The position numbers and the translations under genes were made by a program. The notes under the pieces are model-generated. The model did no database searches. It was not told the DNA's origin and worked only from the letters and a program-made list of their open reading frames with translations. A stretch of DNA of 32,539 nucleotides from Dysgonamonadaceae bacterium. Its GTDB lineage: Bacteria; Bacteroidota; Bacteroidia; Bacteroidales; Dysgonomonadaceae. The stretch is taken from the NCBI GenBank assembly GCA_031272205.1, contig JAISUH010000022.1:1-32539 (forward strand), in the 5' to 3' direction. Below are positions 18,018 through 24,429 of the stretch, in pieces (the stretch's first letter is position 1; each line of letters starts with the position of its first letter).

Positions 18018-19811
18018 ATGAATATCGAAAATCAACTTCAGAACATTGTCGCTTCCGCCGTCAAAGAACTTTACGGCGCCGACGTAAACGCAACGCAGAT
18101 CACCCTCCAGAAAACGAAAAAGGATTTCAAGGGGCATTACACCTTAGTAACCTTTCCATTGCTCAAAATATCGCGGAAGAACCCCGAACAAACGGCACAG
18201 GAAATCGGCGGATACTTGCTTTCGAACACCGCGTTCATCTCCGATTTCAACGTTATCAAGGGATTCTTGAACCTGATCATCGCATCGAAGGTGTGGATCG
18301 ATTTATTGGAAAACATTGACGCAAATCCCGATTTCGGATTGACGCCCGTTGGCGACGACGCGCCGCTTTTTATGGTGGAATATTCGTCGCCCAACACCAA
18401 CAAACCCCTGCACTTGGGGCACGTGCGCAACAACCTGCTCGGCCATTCGCTTTGCGAAGTACTGAAAGCCAACGGAAAACGGGTAGTAAAAACCAATATC
18501 GTGAACGACCGTGGCATCCACATCTGCAAATCGATGCTGGCGTGGAAAAAATGGGGCGGCGGTGAAACGCCCGAATCGTCGGGCAAGAAAGGCGACCACT
18601 TGATTGGCGACTATTACGTGTTGTTCGACAAAAAATACAAGTCCGAACTGACCGAACTGCAATCCAAAGGCTTATCGAAAGAAGAAGCCGAAGCCCAATC
18701 GCCGCTCATGCAGGAGGCTCGCGAAATGCTGCGCCTGTGGGAGGCCGGCGACGAAAAAACTGTAGCTTTGTGGCGCATGATGAACGAATGGGTTTACGCC
18801 GGATTCGACGAAACCTACTACCGCCTCGGCGTGTCTTTCGATAAAATATACTATGAATCGGACACCTACCTTATCGGGAAAGAAACCGTGCTGAAAGGTC
18901 TCGAAAAAGGGCTTTTCTACCAAAAAGAAGACCGTTCGGTGTGGGCAGACCTCACTCCTTACGGATTGGATCACAAGATCTTGCTCCGCAACGACGGCAC
19001 TTCGGTCTATATGACGCAGGATATCGGCACAGCAAAGCTCCGCTTCGACGATTACCCCATCAACACCATGATTTACGTGGTGGGAAATGAGCAAAATTAT
19101 CATTTTCAGGTGCTGTCCATCCTCCTCGACATGCTCGGCTTCGAGTTTGGGAAAGGATTGGTGCATTTCTCCTACGGCATGGTGGAACTGCCCGAAGGCA
19201 AAATGAAATCGCGCGAGGGAACGGTGGTGGATGCCGATGACCTGATTGACGAGATGATTGAAACCGCTCGCGAAACATCGAAAGAACTTGGCAAGCTCGA
19301 CGACTGTACAGCCGAAGAATCCAACGATATCGCCCGCATAATCGGCCTCGGCGCATTGAAATACTTCATTCTGAAAGTCGATCCCAAGAAAAACATGACC
19401 TTCAATCCGAAAGAATCCATCGACTTCAACGGAAACACAGGCCCCTTTATTCAATATACCCACGCACGCATCCGCTCCATTTTGCGCAAAGCGGCGGAAC
19501 AGAGCATTGCGATTCCCGAAAAACTCGATAAAACCATCACTTTGTCGGAAAAAGAGGAGGGTTTGGTGCAGATGCTCGCCGAATTTGATACGGTAGTGAA
19601 ACAGGCCGGAACGGAATACAACGTCTCGCTCATCGGCAATTACGTGTATGATTTGGTGAAGGAATACAACCAGTTTTACCACGATTTCTCCGTCCTCCGC
19701 GAAGAGAACGAAGCCTTACGCGCCTTCCGTTTATCGCTGTCGAAAAACATCGCGCTAACCATCAAAAAAGGGATGCGCCTGCTCGGAATCGACGTGCCCG
19801 AACGAATGTAA
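18018..19811 (+). CDS. argS: arginyl-tRNA synthetase
   Basis: This is a cytosolic class I aminoacyl-tRNA synthetase that charges tRNA-Arg. The N-terminal additional domain covers about residues 1-100, followed by VEYSSPNTNKPLHLGHVRNN, where HLGH (132-135) is the HIGH motif. The KMSKS equivalent is KMKS at 395-398 in EGKMKSREGTVVD. The anticodon-binding domain contains GPFIQYTHARIRSILRKA and ends with the family-typical LLGIDVPERM. The length of 597 residues is normal. It is divergent from mraZ and convergent with tyrA, with 24 bp between the stop codons and no clear terminator. Confidence 0.97.
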   Translation: MNIENQLQNIVASAVKELYGADVNATQITLQKTKKDFKGHYTLVTFPLLKISRKNPEQTAQEIGGYLLSNTAFISDFNVIKGFLNLIIASKVWIDLLENIDANPDFGLTPVGDDAPLFMVEYSSPNTNKPLHLGHVRNNLLGHSLCEVLKANGKRVVKTNIVNDRGIHICKSMLAWKKWGGGETPESSGKKGDHLIGDYYVLFDKKYKSELTELQSKGLSKEEAEAQSPLMQEAREMLRLWEAGDEKTVALWRMMNEWVYAGFDETYYRLGVSFDKIYYESDTYLIGKETVLKGLEKGLFYQKEDRSVWADLTPYGLDHKILLRNDGTSVYMTQDIGTAKLRFDDYPINTMIYVVGNEQNYHFQVLSILLDMLGFEFGKGLVHFSYGMVELPEGKMKSREGTVVDADDLIDEMIETARETSKELGKLDDCTAEESNDIARIIGLGALKYFILKVDPKKNMTFNPKESIDFNGNTGPFIQYTHARIRSILRKAAEQSIAIPEKLDKTITLSEKEEGLVQMLAEFDTVVKQAGTEYNVSLIGNYVYDLVKEYNQFYHDFSVLREENEALRAFRLSLSKNIALTIKKGMRLLGIDVPERM

Positions 19812-19835
19812 GCCGGCTGCGGACTATCCCCCGCC

Positions 19836-20609
19836 CTATTCAATATTTTTCCTTACCCGCGTGAGGAAGGCTTTCATTTTTTCGCCATCTTTCGCCTCGA
19901 TGATGGCCAACAGTTCTTTCAGTTTCTCGCGGATCGACGTCAATTGCTGCGGCGTATAGGGGTTGAACAGGATTTCCGTCAGCAGAAAATCGTCTTCCGA
20001 CAACAATCCCCGCGCAATGTTCATGTGCTTTTTGAAGGTCGTTCCCGGCGCTTCCTGATGCTTCATCACCGACGCAAAAACCAGCGTAGAGGCAAACGGA
20101 ATGGAAAGCGAATAAGCAATGGTTTTATCGTGTTCTTCGAAGGTGTATTCAAAGACGCTGAGGTTGAGCCGCCGGTACAAATCGCGGAAGAACACTTTGC
20201 CGAGATGCGACGATTCCGAAATGATGATCGCACTCTGTGTGCTTAAATCGCTGAGGCTCGCAAAAGTCGGCCCAAACATGGGATGCGTGGAAACGTAGGG
20301 ACGGGCGCGTTCGGCATAAAACTCTTTCAATCCGGTTTTTACCGACGCGATATCCGACAAAATGCAGGTTTGCGGCAGATAGGGCAATACCGCGTTGAAC
20401 GCATCAATGGTATATTTCAGCGTCGCCGCATTGATGACCAATTCGGGAGCGAAGGCTTCCGTTTCGCGAGGGTCGGTCATGCGTTGCGTGTTGTAGGTGA
20501 AACGCAAGCGTTGCGGGTCGGTATCCAAAATGGCGATTTCGTGGTCGAAACTGAGCACATCAGCAAAAAACGAACCCATTTTTCCGGCGCCGAGTATAAG
20601 AATTTTCAT
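19836..20609 (-). CDS. tyrA: prephenate dehydrogenase
   Basis: TyrA is an NAD(P)-dependent enzyme that converts prephenate to 4-hydroxyphenylpyruvate, the Tyr branch. The dinucleotide loop ILGAGKMGSFFADVL is at residues 4-18, with ILSDIASVKTGLKEF and the catalytic-region STHPMFGPTF. At 257 residues it is the short form without an ACT or chorismate mutase domain. The mutase activity is fused to the upstream DAHP synthase instead. It is the last gene of the pheA-aminotransferase-DAHP synthase-tyrA run, so it probably shares the attenuator at the head of the operon. Confidence 0.9.
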   Translation of the reverse strand: MKILILGAGKMGSFFADVLSFDHEIAILDTDPQRLRFTYNTQRMTDPRETEAFAPELVINAATLKYTIDAFNAVLPYLPQTCILSDIASVKTGLKEFYAERARPYVSTHPMFGPTFASLSDLSTQSAIIISESSHLGKVFFRDLYRRLNLSVFEYTFEEHDKTIAYSLSIPFASTLVFASVMKHQEAPGTTFKKHMNIARGLLSEDDFLLTEILFNPYTPQQLTSIREKLKELLAIIEAKDGEKMKAFLTRVRKNIE

Positions 20610-20647
20610 TATCAGCTATTGGTATTTATTGTTTGCAAATTCAACGA

Positions 20648-21715
20648 TTAATCCCTCCCCGACATAACTACAAACTGTTGGCGTACCGACTCTTCATGGA
20701 TAGCCTCCAACACCTTGCGCATAAATTCGCCCGACATATCCATCTTCTCGGCCTGACTGCTGCGGTCTTTCAAAATCTCGTCGTAACGGTGCGTTTGCAA
20801 CACCGGCATCCCGTGTTCCTTTTTGTACATCCCTATTTCGCGAGAAATACGCATGCGTTTGGATAGGATTTGCAGAATTTCGTTGTCTAACTCATCAATC
20901 TGTCCGCGCAAAACCGACAAATCTTCCGTCGATTGCAGGGTATCGCGAACAACAAGCGATTGCATCACCTCGTTCAGCACACAGGGCGTAACTTGTTGTT
21001 CCTTATCGCTCCACGCATCGTCAGGCGAACAGTGCGATTCAACGATTAAGCCATAGAAATTCAAGTCCATAGCCTGTTGGCTCAATGTTGCAATCAGGTT
21101 GCGCTTGCCGCCGATATGGCTGGGGTCGCATATAATGGGCAAATCGGGGAAACGGCGTTTCAATTCGATGGGGATGTGCCATTGCGGGATGTTGCGGTAA
21201 ATGGTTTTGTCTGATGTGCTGAACCCGCGATGAATAACGCCCAATTTTTTGATTCCTGCATTATACAAACGTTGGATCGCGCCGATCCACAATTCCAAAT
21301 CGGGATTCACGGGGTTTTTGATGAGTACGGGGATATCCACTCCGCTCAATGCATCGGCGATTTCCTGCACGGCAAACGGATTTGCCGATGTGCGAGCGCC
21401 AATCCAAACCATGTCCACGCCGTGTTTCAATGCTTCAAAAACGTGTTTTTCGGTAGCTACTTCGGTGGCGGTGTACATCCCCGTTTCGGCCTTCACGCGC
21501 TTCAGCCACTGCAAGGCCGGCACGCCCATGCCTTCGAAGCCGCCCGGTTTGGTTCGCGGTTTCCAAACTCCGGCGCGGAAAATTTTCACGCCATTCGCCG
21601 CCAACTCGCGGGCTGTTTTCAAAACCTGATCTTCGGTCTCGGCGCTGCAGGGACCGGCGATGAGAAGAGGCCGCTTGTCCTCTATTCCCGGTAATAAAAT
21701 CGATTCGAATTTCAT
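20648..21715 (-). CDS. bifunctional DAHP synthase / chorismate mutase
   Basis: The N-terminal part, about residues 1-265, is a type I-beta 3-deoxy-D-arabino-heptulosonate 7-phosphate synthase, the first step of the shikimate pathway: LLIAGPCSAETEDQV, FRAGVWKPRTKPGGFEGMG, VWIGARTSANPFAVQEIADAL, PVLIKNPVNPD, CDPSHIGGKR and LIVESHCSPDDAWSDKEQQ. The C-terminal 85 residues are an AroQ-type chorismate mutase (LRGQIDELDNEILQILSKRMRISREIGMYK). The start at 21715 (MKFESILLPG) is preferred over an upstream in-frame start at 21784, which overlaps the aminotransferase gene and adds unrelated residues. One protein thus performs the committed step and the Phe/Tyr branch step. Confidence 0.95.
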   Translation of the reverse strand: MKFESILLPGIEDKRPLLIAGPCSAETEDQVLKTARELAANGVKIFRAGVWKPRTKPGGFEGMGVPALQWLKRVKAETGMYTATEVATEKHVFEALKHGVDMVWIGARTSANPFAVQEIADALSGVDIPVLIKNPVNPDLELWIGAIQRLYNAGIKKLGVIHRGFSTSDKTIYRNIPQWHIPIELKRRFPDLPIICDPSHIGGKRNLIATLSQQAMDLNFYGLIVESHCSPDDAWSDKEQQVTPCVLNEVMQSLVVRDTLQSTEDLSVLRGQIDELDNEILQILSKRMRISREIGMYKKEHGMPVLQTHRYDEILKDRSSQAEKMDMSGEFMRKVLEAIHEESVRQQFVVMSGRD

Positions 21716-21743
21716 ATTTTTCTTTTTTTTGATTGTTTCCTGA

Positions 21744-22928
21744 TTATCGGTTTCTTTCCGACATGTATTTTGCAATCCGGCCACAGGCCTCTTTCAGTTT
21801 TTCGGTCGGCGCTCCCAATGAAATGCGCACATAGCGTTCGCCGTTGCTGCCGAAAATAAAGCCGGGCGTGATAAACACACGGGCATGCTGCAAAATTTCG
21901 TCCACAAATTCGGCGCTGCTGCTTTCGGTTTCGTTCATCTTCCCCCAAACGAAGAGGCCGGTCTGCGACTTATCGTACTTGCAACCCGCCACGTCCATGA
22001 TTTTCTCCGCCCAAACACGCCTCTCGGCATAAAGCCGGTTCATCGATCGGTGCCATTCGGGTTTGTTGGACAACGCGGCGACAGCCGCAAGCTGCATCGG
22101 CTTGAACTGGCCGCTGTCGATATTGCTTTTGGCTTTCAACACCCACTTCACAAATTCGTTGTTCGATGCTAACATCCCCATACGCCAACCCGACATATTG
22201 TGCGATTTGCTCAGCGAATTAAGCTCGATGCAGATATCTTTTGCACCTTCTACAGACAAGATACTCAACGGTTTATCATTAAGGATAAAGCTGTACGGAT
22301 TGTCGTGGCAAATAACGATATTGTGTTTTTTGCCGAAGGCTACCAAACGCTCGAACAATTCGGGAGTGGCATTGGCTCCGGTGGGCATATTGGGATAATT
22401 GACCCACATCAATTTCACGTTCGACAAATCCATTTTTTCGAGCGCATCAAAATCGGGCTGCCAATTGTCGTTCTCCAACAGGTCGTAAGGGATGATTTTC
22501 GCACGGAGCAAAGCCGATACCGAGGTGTAGGTCGGATAACCGGGATTGGGTACCAATACGCCGTCGCCGATATTCAGGAAGGCCATGGAAATGTGCAAAA
22601 TACCCTCTTTCGACCCGATAAGCGGCAAAATCTCCTCCGTTTCCAAATCCACGCCGTAGCATTTTTTGTACCACCGGGCAAATGCCTCGCGCAATTCGGG
22701 AATCCCCGTGTAAGGCTGATAGGCGTGAACATCGGGACGTTTTGCGGTTTCAATCAGAGCTTCGATGGTTTCGTCGGACGGCGGCTGGTCGGGGCTACCC
22801 ACGCCAAGGCTGATAACGTTTTTGCCTTCGGCGTTCATTTTGGCTACTTCGGCGAGCTTGGTCGAGAAATAGTATTCCGATATGCTCTTGATGTGTTCGG
22901 CAGGCTGTATGCGATCGTTTGCTTTCAT
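21744..22928 (-). CDS. class I/II PLP-dependent aminotransferase, probably aromatic
   Basis: This is a fold-type I aminotransferase of 394 residues. ISLGVGSPDQPPS, AYQPYTGIPELREA, VPNPGYPTYTSV and WVNYPNMPTGA are family-typical. The likely PLP lysine is K241 in ELNSLSKSHNMSGWRMG, and RISLGAP near the end carries the carboxylate-binding Arg. The ATG at 22928 lies 4 bases after the pheA stop; the longer form starting at 22961 would overlap pheA. Flanked by pheA and DAHP synthase, it most likely converts phenylpyruvate and 4-hydroxyphenylpyruvate to Phe and Tyr. That specificity is inferred from context; the sequence also resembles LL-diaminopimelate and aspartate aminotransferases. Confidence 0.88.
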   Translation of the reverse strand: MKANDRIQPAEHIKSISEYYFSTKLAEVAKMNAEGKNVISLGVGSPDQPPSDETIEALIETAKRPDVHAYQPYTGIPELREAFARWYKKCYGVDLETEEILPLIGSKEGILHISMAFLNIGDGVLVPNPGYPTYTSVSALLRAKIIPYDLLENDNWQPDFDALEKMDLSNVKLMWVNYPNMPTGANATPELFERLVAFGKKHNIVICHDNPYSFILNDKPLSILSVEGAKDICIELNSLSKSHNMSGWRMGMLASNNEFVKWVLKAKSNIDSGQFKPMQLAAVAALSNKPEWHRSMNRLYAERRVWAEKIMDVAGCKYDKSQTGLFVWGKMNETESSSAEFVDEILQHARVFITPGFIFGSNGERYVRISLGAPTEKLKEACGRIAKYMSERNR

Positions 22929-22932
22929 TTTC

Positions 22933-23775
22933 TTATGAACGAATTTGTTTATCTTCCGCATATTCGCCCAAAATCTTCAGGTTGCCCACCAAGGGCAAAA
23001 TGGCGTCGAGCGATTGCTTGTAGCGGTTGTAATCGGTGAATGTGAGGTCGATGTAAAACTGATATTCCCATTCGCGGCCGATGATGGGCAGCGACTGTAT
23101 GCGGGTGAGGTTGATGTCGTAGAACGAAAGCACGGAAAGGACTTTCGACAAACTCCCCTCGCTGTGCGGAAGCACAAAAACCAACGACGATTTATCGATG
23201 GGCGCATTTTTGCGGATGTCCGGCAGTTGTTCTTCCTGCGCCAAAATCAGAAAGCGGGTAAAATTGCGCTTATTGGTTTCTATGGCGCTCGCCAAGGGCT
23301 GCAAGCCGTACATCTCCGCGGCATAAGCGCTGCAAATAGCGGCTTCGCCTGTCAGTTTCTTTTCCGCAATTTCTTTCGCGGCCAAAGCGGTATCGTCGTG
23401 CTCCACAATTTTTACGTCCAACAAGGTATCCAAAAAATCGCCGCACTGCATCAGCGCCATCGGGTGCGACATGATTTCGCGAATGTCCTCGATTTTTTGC
23501 CCCGGCAGGGCCGAAAGCGTGTGCGATATATGCAGTTTATACTCGCCTCCGATTTTTAAGTCATTTATTTTCAGCAAGTCGTGATTCTGCAACAAGCCGC
23601 CGGCTATGGTATTTTCGATGGCCATGATGCCGATGAGCGACGGGTCTTTTTCGGCCTCCGTAAAAATGTCACGGAAAGTCAGGCAGGGAACAATTTCCAA
23701 TTCTTCCCCGAAATATTTTCGCGCCGCAATCTCATGATAGGCGCCCGGAAAACCTTGTATAGCTACTCTTTTCAT
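22933..23775 (-). CDS. pheA: prephenate dehydratase with ACT domain
   Basis: PheA converts prephenate to phenylpyruvate, the Phe branch. The catalytic domain covers about residues 1-180: VAIQGFPGAYHEIAARKYF, MAIENTIAGG and the essential TRF motif at 173-175 (KRNFTRFLIL). The C-terminal ACT domain follows (SSLVFVLPHSEGSLSKVLSVL, then LTRIQSLPIIGREWEYQFYIDL), usually the site of Phe feedback inhibition. There is no fused chorismate mutase. It is the first structural gene of the operon. Its ATG lies 18 bases after the attenuator terminator. Confidence 0.96.
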   Translation of the reverse strand: MKRVAIQGFPGAYHEIAARKYFGEELEIVPCLTFRDIFTEAEKDPSLIGIMAIENTIAGGLLQNHDLLKINDLKIGGEYKLHISHTLSALPGQKIEDIREIMSHPMALMQCGDFLDTLLDVKIVEHDDTALAAKEIAEKKLTGEAAICSAYAAEMYGLQPLASAIETNKRNFTRFLILAQEEQLPDIRKNAPIDKSSLVFVLPHSEGSLSKVLSVLSFYDINLTRIQSLPIIGREWEYQFYIDLTFTDYNRYKQSLDAILPLVGNLKILGEYAEDKQIRS

Positions 23776-23793
23776 CCTTTATTGTTATTGTAC

Positions 23794-23830
23794 AAAAAAA
23801 ATCCCATCGTATCACCGACAGGATTTTTTT
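23794..23830 (-). terminator. intrinsic terminator (attenuator) in the pheA leader
   Basis: On the minus strand the RNA folds into a 15-bp stem: seven A, then UCC, then UGUCG, a 6-base loop GUGAUA, then CGAUG, GGA and a run of eight U. Two of the pairs are G-U wobbles. It lies 18 bases before the pheA start codon, after a leader ORF, so it is placed to stop transcription before the operon. The A-run/U-run symmetry means it could also act weakly on the other strand. Confidence 0.85.
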
Positions 23831-23904
23831 GAGATTAGTTCAGTTCATTTTCCTTACACATTCTACATATAAAATCCTGCCTTACCTCTACTAAAGTAAA
23901 AGTA
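23794..23904 (-). promoter_or_regulatory. alternative antiterminator and control hairpins of the pheA attenuator
   Basis: The strand at 23881-23871 (GGCAGGATTTT on the RNA-like strand) can pair over 11 positions, one of them a wobble, with AAAATCCTGTC at 23827-23817, which is the 5' arm of the terminator, so the two folds exclude each other. A third hairpin pairs UUUUACUUU (23901-23893, leader codons 14-16, Phe-Tyr-Phe) with GAGGUAAGG (23888-23880) and would occupy the first bases of the antiterminator strand. A ribosome stalled on the Phe/Tyr codons would free the antiterminator strand. One that reaches the stop codon at 23863-23865 would cover it and let the terminator form. Confidence 0.75.
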
Positions 23905-23940
23905 AAAGAAGAAAGAGTATGTAAAATAAGCAAGTTTCAC
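23863..23940 (-). CDS. Phe/Tyr-rich leader peptide of the pheA operon
   Basis: This 25-codon ORF has a GTG start and a TAG stop. It begins MKLAYFTYSFFFYFYF and ends with SRGKAGFYM: 12 of 25 residues are aromatic (7 Phe, 5 Tyr), with an unbroken block of seven at positions 10-16. There is no Trp. This is the composition of a control peptide for Phe/Tyr attenuation, comparable in design to E. coli pheL. It lies about 20 bases after the predicted transcription start and 32 bases before the terminator stem. There is no in-frame ATG upstream, so the GTG is the likely start. It is too short for ordinary gene finding. Confidence 0.82.
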   Translation of the reverse strand: MKLAYFTYSFFFYFYFSRGKAGFYM

Positions 23941-23966
23941 TATGAAAATCTTTGAAAAATTCGTTG

Positions 23967-24000
23967 CAAATTTACTACAAATTTTCAACAGAACAACAAA
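23967..24000 (-). promoter_or_regulatory. predicted promoter of the pheA operon
   Basis: The minus strand has TAAATTTG at 23974-23967, an exact match to the -7 consensus TAnnTTTG. Upstream is TTTGTTG at 24000-23994, of which the second TTG lies 19 bases before the -7 element, close to the usual -33/-7 spacing. Transcription would begin near 23960, about 20 bases before the leader peptide GTG. Confidence 0.6.
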
Positions 24001-24156
24001 ATTGCAGGAAAATTCAAAAAAATTATTGCAATCTTCAACGAATCGGATTGAAAAAGGTTATTTTGGGCTTTTCTTTTATTCATTCAAAATCAAATCCTTT
24101 TAATAAAATCGTTTTCTTTTTGCCGCTTTCCGGCACGGAGTAATACTGCTATTTCG

Positions 24157-24270
24157 TATCTTTGCTCCCGAGTTAATTGTTTTTTATTTTTCATACAACT
24201 ACAAAGTAAAAACTTTTTTCTCAATCTCAGGTTGGGGCATGCCCCAACCTGAGATTTCTTTCTTACTTTA
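24157..24270 (+). ncRNA. candidate small RNA with promoter and strong terminator hairpin
   Basis: TATCTTTG at 24157-24164 matches the Bacteroidota -7 consensus and would start a transcript near 24171. It would run through AT-rich sequence without a convincing ORF into the 34-bp palindrome at 24223-24256, followed by TCTTTCTTACTTT, giving an RNA of roughly 90-100 bases. No -33 element is clear and no family is recognised. The palindrome could instead be an isolated element. This is a hypothesis from promoter and terminator placement only. Confidence 0.35.
24223..24256. repeat. 34-bp perfect palindrome
   Basis: The left arm AATCTCAGGTTGGGGCA (24223-24239) is followed directly by its exact reverse complement (24240-24256). 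The flanks extend it imperfectly: CAACTACAAAGTAA (24196-24209) on the left resembles the reverse complement of TTACTTTAGTTG (24263-24274) on the right. It may be a bidirectional terminator or a miniature mobile or REP-like element. It is unusual because it stands between divergent promoters, not between convergent genes. Confidence 0.85.
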
Positions 24271-24315
24271 GTTGCATTTACTAATTGAACTTACGAAGGG
24301 CATTCATACTGTGCG

Positions 24316-24342
24316 CAAATTTAGACAAATTTGACCGAATTT
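24316..24342. repeat. three 10-bp-period CAAATTT repeats upstream of the S9 peptidase promoter
   Basis: CAAATTT at 24316-24322, CAAATTT at 24326-24332 and CGAATTT at 24336-24342 repeat with a 10-bp period, one helical turn, about 40 bp upstream of the predicted -33 element. Such phasing could be a regulator site or a curved A-tract region. On the minus strand the first repeat also reads TAAATTTG, a -7-like sequence. Confidence 0.45.
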
Positions 24343-24378
24343 TTATTTCTACAAAAAAAAAGAAAACAGCTCTCAAAA

Positions 24379-24409
24379 TTGAAAAAGAGTAGAATTTGTA
24401 CTATTTTCG
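24379..24409 (+). promoter_or_regulatory. predicted promoter for the S9 peptidase gene
   Basis: TTGA at 24379-24382 and TATTTTCG at 24402-24409 (7 of 8 to TAnnTTTG) have 20 bases between the TTG and the -7 element. Transcription would start around 24416, leaving a leader of about 15 bases before the ATG at 24430. Confidence 0.5.
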
Positions 24410-24429
24410 CAAAATAAAATTTGCATAGA

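Noticed and set aside
21716-21784. Upstream in-frame start of the DAHP synthase/chorismate mutase gene
   Set aside because: It overlaps the aminotransferase gene and adds a Lys-rich, non-family sequence. MKFESILLPG at 21715 is the natural start.
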